64,000 nucleotides of DNA from Prevotella sp. E9-3 (GTDB taxonomy: Bacteria > Bacteroidota > Bacteroidia > Bacteroidales > Bacteroidaceae), in NCBI RefSeq assembly GCF_022024015.1, contig NZ_CP091786.1, positions 1,798,001 to 1,862,000 of the forward strand, read 5' to 3'. How positions within the stretch are numbered: position 1 is the stretch's first letter; every line of letters starts with the position of its first letter. Below are positions 18,886 through 27,780 of this stretch, one piece after another. The notes beneath the pieces are model-generated. The model ran no database searches. It saw only the letters and a list, made by a program, of their open reading frames with translations, and was not told the DNA's origin. Position numbers and translations under genes: made by a program.

Positions 18886-20049
18886 ATGGACAATAGATAT
18901 ATGATGCGCGGCGTTAGTGCTGCCAAAGAAGATGTACACAACGCTATCAAGAACATTGACAAGGGCATTTTTCCACAAGCATTCTGTAAGATTATCCCCG
19001 ACATTTTAGGAGGTGACCCTGAGTTTTGTAATATCATGCATGCTGATGGCGCAGGCACAAAATCGAGCCTCGCATACATGTATTGGAAAGAAACTGGTGA
19101 TCTTTCAGTATGGAAAGGTATAGCACAAGATGCTATTGTAATGAATACTGATGACTTGCTTTGTGTTGGCGCCGTTGACAATATACTTGTTTCAAGTACA
19201 ATCGGACGCAATAAGATGCTTGTTCCTGGAGAGGTTATTTCGGCTATCATCAATGGTACAGATGAACTTTTAGCAGAATTGCGCGAAATGGGTATTGGCA
19301 TTTATCCAACTGGTGGCGAAACCGCTGACGTTGGCGATCTGGTAAGAACCATTATTGTTGATTCTACTGTTACATGCCGCATGAAACGTTCTGATGTTAT
19401 TGATAACGCCAATATCTGCCCAGGCGATGTGATCGTCGGTTTGTCATCAACAGGTCAGGCAACTTATGAGAAGCGCTATAATGGTGGTATGGGTTCGAAT
19501 GGCTTAACATCAGCGCGTCATGATGTATTTGCAAAATATTTGGCAGAGAAATACCCTGAAAGTTTTGACCATTCTGTTCCTGAGGACTTGGTGTACAGCG
19601 GTAAATATCAGCTTACGGATGGTGTTGACGGCTCGCCTCTGAACGCTGGTCAATTAGTTCTCTCCCCTACTCGTACATATGCTCCTGTAATCAAACGTAT
19701 TTTGGACGAGATGCGTTCAGAAGTTCATGGTATGGTACATTGTACAGGTGGTGCCCAAACTAAAGTGCTTCATTTTGTAAACGACAATTGTAAAGTCGTC
19801 AAGGATAACATGTTCCCCGTTCCTCCCTTGTTCCGTGCTATTCACGAATGTTCAGGTACAGATTGGAAAGAAATGTATCAAGTGTTTAATATGGGGCATC
19901 GCATGGAAATCTATGTGCGTCCGGAAATAGCAGATAAGATAATCGAAATTTCTAAGAGTTTCAATATAGATGCACAAGTAGTTGGTCATATTGAAGAAGG
20001 CCCAAAAAGTCTGACCATTAAGAGTGAGTTCGGTACCTTCAATTATTAA
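18886..20049 (+). CDS. purM: Phosphoribosylformylglycinamidine cyclo-ligase (AIR synthase) PurM, long form
   Basis: PurM closes the imidazole ring of AIR in purine synthesis. The 387-residue protein has the family layout: a glycine-rich N-terminal loop, DGAGTKSSLAYMYW in place of the usual DGVGTK block, NTDDLLCVGAVDNILVS, and PTGGETADVGDLVRTI for the usual GGETAEMPG. These differences from the E. coli enzyme, and a length about 40 residues greater, are typical of a divergent Bacteroidetes branch sometimes annotated only as AIR synthase-related. Two ATGs (18880 and 18886) are possible; I prefer the second. With purC in the same run, a purine role is likely. Confidence 0.85.
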   Translation: MDNRYMMRGVSAAKEDVHNAIKNIDKGIFPQAFCKIIPDILGGDPEFCNIMHADGAGTKSSLAYMYWKETGDLSVWKGIAQDAIVMNTDDLLCVGAVDNILVSSTIGRNKMLVPGEVISAIINGTDELLAELREMGIGIYPTGGETADVGDLVRTIIVDSTVTCRMKRSDVIDNANICPGDVIVGLSSTGQATYEKRYNGGMGSNGLTSARHDVFAKYLAEKYPESFDHSVPEDLVYSGKYQLTDGVDGSPLNAGQLVLSPTRTYAPVIKRILDEMRSEVHGMVHCTGGAQTKVLHFVNDNCKVVKDNMFPVPPLFRAIHECSGTDWKEMYQVFNMGHRMEIYVRPEIADKIIEISKSFNIDAQVVGHIEEGPKSLTIKSEFGTFNY

Positions 20050-20070
20050 GAAGTTTGTTGAGATTCAAGA

Positions 20071-21180
20071 ATGGATAGAAATCATATATTGCAAAAACTG
20101 GATGGCTTAGAATCCCGTTTTGAAGAAGTTTCAACTTTGATTACTGACCCCGCAGTGATTGCGGATCAGAATCGTTTTGTCAAGTTGACAAAAGAATATA
20201 AGGATCTTGGAGATATTATGGATGCCCGTAAAAGATATATTTCTTGTCTAAACGGCATTAAAGAGGCTAAAGATATTTTAGCTAATGAAAGTGATCCGGA
20301 AATGAAGGATATGGCCCGCGAAGAGTTGGCTATTAATGAGGAGTTGCTTCCTAAGCTAGAAGAAGAAATTAAAATAGCTCTTATTCCAAAAGATCCTGAA
20401 GATGCTAAGAATGTTCAAATGGAGATTCGAGCTGGAACAGGTGGTGATGAGGCTTGTCTGTTTGCTGGTGACCTATTTAAAATGTATAAGAGTTATTGTG
20501 AGTCAAAAGGTTGGCAACTTTCTGTAACAGACTTCAATGAAGGTGCGGTTGGTGGCTTCAAGGAAATAGACTTTGCTGTAAGTGGTGCTGACGTCTATGG
20601 TACTCTTAAATATGAGTCTGGTGTTCATCGCGTTCAGAGAGTACCTGTAACGGAATCAAATGGTCGTATGCAGACGTCAGCAGCAACTGTAGCAGTTTTG
20701 CCTGAAGCAGATAAATTTGAGGTTCATGTAAATGAAGGTGAAATCAAGTGGGATACATTCCGATCAAGTGGTGCTGGTGGTCAGAACGTAAATAAAGTTG
20801 AATCAGGTGTACGTCTTCGCTATATGTGGAAAAATCCCAATACTGGTGAAACTGAGGAAATCCTTATTGAATGTACCGAAACACGCGATCAACCGAAGAA
20901 TAAGGAGCGAGCTCTTTCAAGACTTTATACGTTCATATACGATAAAGAGCATCAAAAGTATATGGATGATATTGCTTCACGCCGAAAAAGTCTTGTTTCG
21001 ACAGGCGATCGTTCAGCCAAGATACGTACCTATAACTTTCCACAAGGTAGAGTAACTGATCATCGAATTGGTTTTACAACTCACGACCTTCAGGGTTTCT
21101 TGGGTGGCGACATCCAATCAATGATTGATGCGCTGACTGTAGCTGAGAACGCTGAAAGAATGAAAGAAGCAGAATTGTAA
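20071..21180 (+). CDS. prfA: Peptide chain release factor 1 (RF1)
   Basis: RF1 recognises UAA and UAG stop codons and triggers peptide release on the ribosome. The 369-residue protein has the peptidyl-transfer motif in SSGAGGQNVNKVESGVRL and the stop-recognition tripeptide as PVT within RVPVTESNGR, which identifies RF1 rather than RF2 (which has SPF). The N-terminal helical domain and the C-terminal DLQGFLGGDIQSMI segment are intact. It starts 21 bases after purM. Confidence 0.96.
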   Translation: MDRNHILQKLDGLESRFEEVSTLITDPAVIADQNRFVKLTKEYKDLGDIMDARKRYISCLNGIKEAKDILANESDPEMKDMAREELAINEELLPKLEEEIKIALIPKDPEDAKNVQMEIRAGTGGDEACLFAGDLFKMYKSYCESKGWQLSVTDFNEGAVGGFKEIDFAVSGADVYGTLKYESGVHRVQRVPVTESNGRMQTSAATVAVLPEADKFEVHVNEGEIKWDTFRSSGAGGQNVNKVESGVRLRYMWKNPNTGETEEILIECTETRDQPKNKERALSRLYTFIYDKEHQKYMDDIASRRKSLVSTGDRSAKIRTYNFPQGRVTDHRIGFTTHDLQGFLGGDIQSMIDALTVAENAERMKEAEL

Positions 21181-21212
21181 AAATAAGATGTAAAAAGATC
21201 ATTATTAAAGAG

Positions 21213-21410
21213 ATGAAGAAATTTATAGGCGTAACATGGATAGAATGGGTATGTATATTTGTTGCCGTTGTTACAGCTGAATTGCTACAGGAGGCTATCC
21301 CAACAAACGGAGTCATGCATTTTATAACCTATTTTATTGGATGGTTTATAGGATATACACTATGTTTCTTACTAATTAAAGCTATATTAAAATGGACAGG
21401 AAAGAATTAA
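21213..21410 (+). CDS. Small two-TM membrane protein, function unknown
   Basis: A 65-residue protein with two hydrophobic helices (about residues 10-25 and 37-58) separated by a short polar loop (EAIPTNGV). I do not recognise a family. It starts 32 bases after prfA, and its last 19 bases overlap the start of pyrF, so it is probably translated from the same transcript and coupled to pyrF. The tight packing argues that it is a real gene. Confidence 0.6.
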   Translation: MKKFIGVTWIEWVCIFVAVVTAELLQEAIPTNGVMHFITYFIGWFIGYTLCFLLIKAILKWTGKN

Positions 21411-22258
21411 TAGAACAAATTCGCGCAAAGAAAAGTTTTCTTTGCGTTGGTCTAGATACAGACATCAATAAAATCCCCGAGTGTGTTAAAAAACTTGTTG
21501 ATGATAAGTGTGAGGATGAAGAAGATCGATTATCGATGTATATCTACGCGTTCAACAAGATTATTATCGATGCTACAGCACCCTACTGTGTTGCTTATAA
21601 ACCCAACCTCGCTTTTTATGAATGCTATGGCATAGATGGACTTTATGCTTACGAGCGTACTGTGGAGTATCTGAAAGAGAAGTATCCTAATCATTTTATT
21701 ATTGCTGATGCAAAACGTGGTGATATTGGCAACACTTCTAAGATGTATGCACAATCATTTTTCGAAGGTAATTCTCAGGTAGATGCTGTAACAGTTGCTC
21801 CATATATGGGGGAAGATAGTGTGAGCCCTTTCCTGAGTTATGAAGGTAAGTGGGTTATTCTACTGGCTCTTACTTCCAATAAAGGTTCACATGATTTTCA
21901 GCTTACAGCAGATTCTGATGGTGAGCGACTCTTTGAGAAAGTATTGCGAGTAAGTCAGCAATGGGGAACTGATCAGAATATGATGTACGTGGTTGGTGCC
22001 ACTCAGGGACAGATGTTCGAGGATATTCGTAAGGTGGCTCCTAATCATTTCTTACTGGTTCCTGGCGTTGGAGCTCAGGGTGGTTCATTACAGGAAGTGT
22101 GCAAATATGGAATTACCAAAGATTGTGGTTTGTTGGTAAACTCTTCTCGAGGCATTATCTATGCTTCCAATGGCGACGATTTTGCTGAAGTAGCTGCAAA
22201 GAAAGCCAAAGAACTTCAAGAAGAGATGGCTGCTGAACTAAAGAAAATCAGTTTCTAA
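21392..22258 (+). CDS. pyrF: Orotidine 5'-phosphate decarboxylase, type 2
   Basis: PyrF decarboxylates OMP to UMP, the last step of de novo pyrimidine synthesis. The 288-residue chain belongs to the longer type 2 group: the [14 protein letters not shown] start, the [11 protein letters not shown] segment, the catalytic [12 protein letters not shown] motif (about residues 107-118) with its Lys-Asp pair, and the C-terminal [11 protein letters not shown] and NSSRGIIYA phosphate-binding motifs. It is the last gene of the rightward run and ends before a bidirectional terminator. Confidence 0.95.
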   Translation: MDRKELIEQIRAKKSFLCVGLDTDINKIPECVKKLVDDKCEDEEDRLSMYIYAFNKIIIDATAPYCVAYKPNLAFYECYGIDGLYAYERTVEYLKEKYPNHFIIADAKRGDIGNTSKMYAQSFFEGNSQVDAVTVAPYMGEDSVSPFLSYEGKWVILLALTSNKGSHDFQLTADSDGERLFEKVLRVSQQWGTDQNMMYVVGATQGQMFEDIRKVAPNHFLLVPGVGAQGGSLQEVCKYGITKDCGLLVNSSRGIIYASNGDDFAEVAAKKAKELQEEMAAELKKISF

Positions 22259-22287
22259 TAAAGAACAAACTGAGAATAGAAGAAGGA

Positions 22288-22318
22288 AAAAGGCAGAACG
22301 ATTAACGTTCTGCCTTTT
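22288..22318. terminator. Bidirectional terminator between pyrF and ilvN
   Basis: A 13-bp perfect stem (AAAAGGCAGAACG at 22288-22300 with its complement at 22306-22318) encloses the loop ATTAA. The A-rich left side becomes a T-tract when read leftward, and TTTT closes the right side. The ilvN stop codon (22302-22304) lies in the loop, so the hairpin serves both convergent genes. Confidence 0.9.
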
Positions 22319-22856
22319 CTCTTTGCTCAAGAAACTCACTTACTTGTTCTTGTGTACTTCTTGTAACAGCAATACGCCCCGAACGAGTATACTGCAGCAC
22401 ACAGTTAAACTCGTTTAAAGCATTAAACAGGTTCATAATATCTTCTGTATTACCACTCTTCATCACGATAACGTAAGTAGGATTAACTTCAGTTATCTGT
22501 GCATCGTAATGGCGAACAATACGTGAGATTTCTGAATTCTGCATCACTTCATCTGTTGAAAGTTTGTATAGACCAGTCTCACGAATAAATAGTTGATCAT
22601 CAGTAAAATAAGTAGCTTTAATTACATCTATTTTTTTCTCAATCTGATTCACAATTTTTACGACTTGGTCATCATAACACCATGCAGTAATTGTATATTT
22701 ATGTACTCCCTCTATGCTTGAAGCAGACACGTTCAAGCTCTCAATATTAACTTGCCGACGCGTAAAGACTGCCGTTATCTGATTCAGAATACCGGCAATA
22801 TTCTCTGAATATACTAAGAGTGTATAGAATTTCTTTTCTTGTTCCATTGTGCTCAT
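22302..22856 (-). CDS. ilvN: Acetolactate synthase small (regulatory) subunit
   Basis: IlvN is the regulatory subunit that binds valine and stimulates the catalytic subunit IlvB in branched-chain amino acid synthesis. The 184-residue chain has an N-terminal ACT domain (YTLLVYSENIAGILNQITAVFTRR) with the IESLNVS strand, then a second ferredoxin-like ACT-type domain. The length fits the longer IlvH-like small subunits. It follows ilvB after a gap of 37 bases and is the last gene of the ilvD-ilvB-ilvN run. Confidence 0.93.
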   Translation of the reverse strand: MSTMEQEKKFYTLLVYSENIAGILNQITAVFTRRQVNIESLNVSASSIEGVHKYTITAWCYDDQVVKIVNQIEKKIDVIKATYFTDDQLFIRETGLYKLSTDEVMQNSEISRIVRHYDAQITEVNPTYVIVMKSGNTEDIMNLFNALNEFNCVLQYTRSGRIAVTRSTQEQVSEFLEQREKAER

Positions 22857-22893
22857 AATAATCTTGTCACTAAATTGAAGAATTATAACCCAA

Positions 22894-24612
22894 TTACGAA
22901 TTAAATTTCAACATCATTTCATCGATAGTTTTTCCTGGAGCTACCATCGGCATAACATCTGCATCTTCCTTAATGGCACATTCTAAGATGAATGGACCTT
23001 TAGAGGCAAGCATTTTATCAACCTTCGATGAAAGTTCTTTTCTATCCACAACAAGCTCATATGGTATATTGTAGGCATTTGCAATAAGATTATATTTTGG
23101 ATTCATCATTGGAGTAAAAGAACGATGTCCATTCCAGAACATATCCTGCCACTGACGCACATTGCCTAAATAATTATTGTTCATCAGAATCATTTTAACA
23201 GGGGCTTGCTGTTCCATGATTGTACCTAATTCTTGAATATTCATTTGGAAGCCGCCGTCTCCACAAAACATACAAATAGTGCGGTCTGGGGCGCCAAACG
23301 TAGCTCCAATTGCAGCGGGCATACCAAACCCCATAGTTCCCAATCCACCACTTGTCACAATAGAACGTTTCTTGTTGTAGTGGAAGTAACGAGATGAGAG
23401 CATCTGGTTCTGTCCAACATCTGTAACAAGAACAGCATCCCCCTTAGTAGCTTCCGCTACAGCATTTACAACCTCACCCATTAGCAATGGTCCTTCTTTA
23501 GGATGAATAGCTGGTCCAATCACTTGTTCTTTTTCCATTTCGAAGTAACTATCGAAAGATTTCTTCCATTCTGTATGGTCATTCTTATTCAGCAACTTCG
23601 TAATAGCAGGCATAGTCACCTTACAATCGCCAATTACAGGAATATCTGCATGAATACATTTGTTAATTTCAGCTTTGTCGATATCCAGATGAATAATCTT
23701 AGCCTGTCTAGCATATGTAGAGGGGAGCCCCGTAACTCGATCACTGAAACGCATACCAATAGCTATAATAACATCAGCCTCTTGCGTTTTCATGTTCAGA
23801 GCATACTGACCATGCATTCCGAGCATTCCCTTGTTTAAAGGATGTCTGCTCGATAAAGCTGAAAGTCCTAAAAGTGTTCTACCTACGGGAATATCAGCTT
23901 TTTCAATCAGTTCTATTAATTCCTGATGAGCATCTGCCAATTCAACGCCTTGGCCAACCAAAGCTAAAGGTCGTTTAGCAGAGTTAATCAGTTTTGCGGC
24001 TTCGGAAATAGATGATTTTGAGGGTGTAGGATATGGAACATAACTCCTTACAGATTTAACATGTTCAGGCCCTGTCCATTCACAAAGATGCGTTTGCGCA
24101 TTTTTAGGAAAGTCTAATACCACCGGACCAGGACGCCCACTTCGGGCAATATAAAACGCACGACTTACTGCCCATGCTACATCATCAGCATGCCGAATCT
24201 GATAGCTCCACTTTGAGATTGGTTGCGAAACGCCAACAAGGTCAACTTCCTGAAAAGCGTCTGTTCCCAATGCGCTGATACCTACCTGACCAGCAATCAC
24301 CACGATTGGTGTTGAGTCAAGCATTGCATCAGCAATACCAGTAAGAGTATTGGTTGCGCCAGGTCCACTCGTAACAACTGCTACGCCAACTTTACCACTG
24401 GTGCGTGCAAATCCTTGTGCAGCATGCACGGCTCCCTGTTCATGGCGTACTAATACGTGGTGAAAAGCCTTTTTCTCTCCTCTCGTATATTCGTAAAGCG
24501 AATCATATACTGGCATGATGCTTCCGCCAGGATATCCAAAGATAGTCTCCACGCCTTCAGCTTTCAACGCTCGCATTAAGGATTCGCTACCTGTTATCAT
24601 TTCTTTGTCCAT
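22894..24612 (-). CDS. ilvB: Acetolactate synthase large (catalytic) subunit
   Basis: The ThDP-dependent catalytic subunit condenses pyruvate into acetolactate, or pyruvate and 2-ketobutyrate into acetohydroxybutyrate. The 572-residue protein shows the FGYPGGSIMPVYDSL and RHEQGAVHAAQGFAR segments with the catalytic glutamate, then GPGATNTLTGIADA, the central FAD-binding domain, and the ThDP motif CMFCGDGGFQMNIQELGT with the following NNNYLGNVRQWQ. Length and order are normal. ilvD lies upstream with a 31-base gap. Confidence 0.96.
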   Translation of the reverse strand: MDKEMITGSESLMRALKAEGVETIFGYPGGSIMPVYDSLYEYTRGEKKAFHHVLVRHEQGAVHAAQGFARTSGKVGVAVVTSGPGATNTLTGIADAMLDSTPIVVIAGQVGISALGTDAFQEVDLVGVSQPISKWSYQIRHADDVAWAVSRAFYIARSGRPGPVVLDFPKNAQTHLCEWTGPEHVKSVRSYVPYPTPSKSSISEAAKLINSAKRPLALVGQGVELADAHQELIELIEKADIPVGRTLLGLSALSSRHPLNKGMLGMHGQYALNMKTQEADVIIAIGMRFSDRVTGLPSTYARQAKIIHLDIDKAEINKCIHADIPVIGDCKVTMPAITKLLNKNDHTEWKKSFDSYFEMEKEQVIGPAIHPKEGPLLMGEVVNAVAEATKGDAVLVTDVGQNQMLSSRYFHYNKKRSIVTSGGLGTMGFGMPAAIGATFGAPDRTICMFCGDGGFQMNIQELGTIMEQQAPVKMILMNNNYLGNVRQWQDMFWNGHRSFTPMMNPKYNLIANAYNIPYELVVDRKELSSKVDKMLASKGPFILECAIKEDADVMPMVAPGKTIDEMMLKFNS

Positions 24613-24643
24613 AATAATCTATAAGTCTATTATTCTTATGCTA

Positions 24644-26440
24644 TCAGTCGATAATTCTTACACCACCTTTATCTGCACTTGATACGCTCTGAGCATAAGC
24701 ACGTAGAGCTTTCGAAACTACACGATTGCGTTTCAAAGGTTGCTGTGGCCGTGCCTTTAGTTCCTCATCACTCAATTGTACATTAATGCTTCGTGATGGT
24801 ATATCAATAATAATAATATCGCCATCTTTTATCTTACCAATATTACCACCATTAGCAGCCTCTGGCGAAATATGTCCGATGCTAAGTCCACTTGTTCCTC
24901 CAGAAAAACGACCATCGGTAATCAAGGCGCACTCTTTTCCTAAATGCATTGATTTGATATAAGAAGTGGGATAAAGCATTTCCTGCATTCCAGGACCTCC
25001 CTTGGGTCCTTCATGTGTAATAACTACACAGTCGCCGCTCTTCACTTTTCCTCCTAAAATTCCCTCGCAAGCATCTTCCTGTGAATCGAACACTACAGCA
25101 GGACCTTCAAAATGCCAAAGTGATTCGTCAACACCTGCAGTCTTAACTACACAACCATCTTGAGCTATATTTCCGAAGAGTACTGCCAATCCGCCATCTT
25201 TTGTATATGCATGTTCAATATCACGAATACAACCATTTTTACGGTCTGTATCTAAAGTATCCCATTTTTCACTTTGACTGCCCATCTTTGTTGAGAATCT
25301 GTTACCTGGTGCTGAATAGTAAATGTCAGCATAATTACAAATACCAGATGTTATATCATAGTTAACCATAGCCTCACCTAAGGTCAAACCGTCAACACGA
25401 TGTGCATTACCATCTATCAGTCCAGCTTTATTTAATTCGTTGAGAATACCCAATATTCCTCCTGCACGTCCGCACTCTTGAACACTATACTTTTGAGTAT
25501 TTGGTGCAAGTTTGCAAAGACAAGGTACAATCCTCGACAATTCATCAATATCTTTCATGCTGAAATCGACCCCAGCTTCTTGAGCTACAGCAAGCAGATG
25601 AAGAACTGTGTTAGTACTTCCGCCCATTGCTATGTCGAGTGCCATTGCATTCTTAAAAGCAGTACGTGTGGCAATACTTCTAGGCAATACACTTTCATCA
25701 CCATCCTCATAATAAGCCAAAGCGTTTTTAACTATTTGACGAGCAGCTCTCCTGAATAGTTCTACACGATTGGTGTGTGTGGCCAATATTGTACCATTTC
25801 CAGGAAGCGACAGACCGATAGCCTCTGTGAGAGAGTTCATAGAGTTGGCTGTGAACATACCTGAGCAGGATCCACACCCTGGACAAGCACAACGTTCTAT
25901 CTCTTTCATTTCATCATCTGTGACTGAAGGGTCTGCACCTTTTACCATTGCAGTAATTAGGTCTGCATTTTCGCCACGCCACTTTCCTGCTTCCATTGGT
26001 CCGCCTGAACAGAAAACCGTTGGAATGTTCAATCGCATTGAAGCCATCAGCATACCCGGGGTTACCTTGTCGCAGTTTGATATACAAATCATCGCATCAG
26101 CCTTATGGGCATTCACCATATATTCTACGGAGTCGGCAATAATGTCACGCGAAGGAAGTGAATAGAGCATACCGTCATGCCCCATTGCAATACCATCATC
26201 GATAGCAATAGTGTTGAACTCAGCTGCATAGCATCCCATTTTCTCTATTTCTTCACGAACTATTTGACCAATTTCGTGAAGATGAGTATGTCCTGGTACA
26301 AACTGGGTGAATGAATTCACAATGGCAATAATTGGTTTTCCGAACTGTTCCTGTTTCATTCCTGTAGCCACCCAAAGTGCTCTGGCTCCAGCCATACGTC
26401 GTCCTTCTGTGCAGACGCTGCTTCTCAACTGATGTTTCAT
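24644..26440 (-). CDS. ilvD: Dihydroxy-acid dehydratase
   Basis: IlvD dehydrates the dihydroxy acids to the keto-acid precursors of valine and isoleucine, using an iron-sulfur cluster. The 598-residue chain has the cluster cysteines in [11 protein letters not shown] and [17 protein letters not shown], plus the substrate segments [12 protein letters not shown] and [25 protein letters not shown]. Length is normal. The next enzyme in the pathway order, ilvC, is not in this window. rmuC lies 39 bases upstream. Confidence 0.96.
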   Translation of the reverse strand: MKHQLRSSVCTEGRRMAGARALWVATGMKQEQFGKPIIAIVNSFTQFVPGHTHLHEIGQIVREEIEKMGCYAAEFNTIAIDDGIAMGHDGMLYSLPSRDIIADSVEYMVNAHKADAMICISNCDKVTPGMLMASMRLNIPTVFCSGGPMEAGKWRGENADLITAMVKGADPSVTDDEMKEIERCACPGCGSCSGMFTANSMNSLTEAIGLSLPGNGTILATHTNRVELFRRAARQIVKNALAYYEDGDESVLPRSIATRTAFKNAMALDIAMGGSTNTVLHLLAVAQEAGVDFSMKDIDELSRIVPCLCKLAPNTQKYSVQECGRAGGILGILNELNKAGLIDGNAHRVDGLTLGEAMVNYDITSGICNYADIYYSAPGNRFSTKMGSQSEKWDTLDTDRKNGCIRDIEHAYTKDGGLAVLFGNIAQDGCVVKTAGVDESLWHFEGPAVVFDSQEDACEGILGGKVKSGDCVVITHEGPKGGPGMQEMLYPTSYIKSMHLGKECALITDGRFSGGTSGLSIGHISPEAANGGNIGKIKDGDIIIIDIPSRSINVQLSDEELKARPQQPLKRNRVVSKALRAYAQSVSSADKGGVRIID

Positions 26441-26479
26441 GTTTATATATAATTATTTGTTCAGTTATTCATTGTCATA

Positions 26480-27748
26480 TTAATCTTCAATGAGGAGATT
26501 ATCATCTATTGCCGGGAGTGGATGTTTGGAATCCTCCTTAACACCAAGTTTCTGCATTTCAGTAGCTTTTTGAACAATACTTAATCGTCCTGTCAAACTT
26601 TTCTGAACTTCATCATAGTCAGTTTGAAGTAGCTGAACATCCTTTCCTATCTTACTGATTCTCTCAGCTAAAAGACCTACACGCGAAAGCAGTTGCTCTG
26701 CCAACGTTACGATACGTTGCTGATTTTCAGTTTGCCTATGTTGTCGCCAAGCTATTTGAATCATTCGTAAGATGGCAAACAGATTCTGCGTGCTTGAAAT
26801 AAATACTTTTTGGTCGAACGCTTCCTGCCACATACGGGGCTCTCTTGCTAAAGCAACTTGAAGTGCTGCTTCGTTTGGTACATACATAATGACAAAATCA
26901 ATCGCAGTATGTGGTGGTTGTATGTATCGGCTGTAGTCTTTGACAACAAGTTCTTTTACGTGTTGTTTCAGACTCTGTATGTGTCTGTCTAAAAATTGAC
27001 TTTTCAGCTGATCATTACTTTCATTAACGTAATCATAATAAGCCTTAATGCTAACTTTAGCATCAATCACAACATCTTGCTGATCAGGATAGTGAAGCAC
27101 CACGTCTGGACGCATCTTATGTCCCGAGTCTTCATTCAGAATCATATTTCCATCATTATCTACGATGGTACCCTGAACGTCATAATCGATACCACGACGA
27201 AAGCCTTGCGAGTCAAGTAACTCTTGTAGAACGAGCTCTCCCCAGTCGCCTGCCTGTTTTGAACTTCCACGAAGAGCATTGGTTAATTTTGTAGCTGTTC
27301 GATCCATCTTTTCCGCCTGTTCTCCAACCTGTCGTAAGCGTTCAGTTAAAGATGCTGCTGTGCGAGCCTGTTCTTTGTCACTTTCACGAATAGCTATTTG
27401 CAGTTGCTCAAAATTATCGTTAATAGGTTTAGTTATAGCCTCCAAACTCTCACGATTTTTGCTTTGTAACTGAGAACTTGTCTCATTTAAAATGCGTGAA
27501 GCTAAATTCTGAAACTGCTCCCTAACTACATTCAATTGCTGCTGAAACTGCTCAGCCCTCAACGACGCTTCTTTTTCGTTTTGTTGTCGTTGCTGTTGAA
27601 GGTCTGCTTCATGTTTCTCTTGTTGTAAGTCCAATTCACGTTGTTTCACTTCATTTTCTACACGTAATTGAGTGAGTTGACGGTTCATAACAATAAAGGT
27701 AACCACAACTCCAAGTAAAGTACCGATTATGATATAAAAAATGAACAT
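26480..27748 (-). CDS. rmuC: DNA recombination protein RmuC
   Basis: RmuC family proteins are thought to limit recombination between inverted repeats and contain a nuclease-like fold. The 422-residue protein has an N-terminal membrane anchor (FYIIIGTLLGVVVTFIVMN), a long Gln/Glu-rich coiled coil (about residues 25-150), then the conserved core with KQAGDWGELVLQELLDSQGF, RPDVVLHYPDQQDVVIDAKVS and the block FVIMYVPNEAALQVAL. It lies between the PBP1A and ilv genes in the same direction. Confidence 0.93.
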   Translation of the reverse strand: MFIFYIIIGTLLGVVVTFIVMNRQLTQLRVENEVKQRELDLQQEKHEADLQQQRQQNEKEASLRAEQFQQQLNVVREQFQNLASRILNETSSQLQSKNRESLEAITKPINDNFEQLQIAIRESDKEQARTAASLTERLRQVGEQAEKMDRTATKLTNALRGSSKQAGDWGELVLQELLDSQGFRRGIDYDVQGTIVDNDGNMILNEDSGHKMRPDVVLHYPDQQDVVIDAKVSIKAYYDYVNESNDQLKSQFLDRHIQSLKQHVKELVVKDYSRYIQPPHTAIDFVIMYVPNEAALQVALAREPRMWQEAFDQKVFISSTQNLFAILRMIQIAWRQHRQTENQQRIVTLAEQLLSRVGLLAERISKIGKDVQLLQTDYDEVQKSLTGRLSIVQKATEMQKLGVKEDSKHPLPAIDDNLLIED

Positions 27749-27780
27749 GAAAACGGTCGCTGAAATTAATTAATGATTTT

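Noticed and set aside
22302..26440. Leader peptide or attenuator for the ilv genes
   Set aside because: The 39 bases between rmuC and ilvD have no branched-chain codon run or hairpin.
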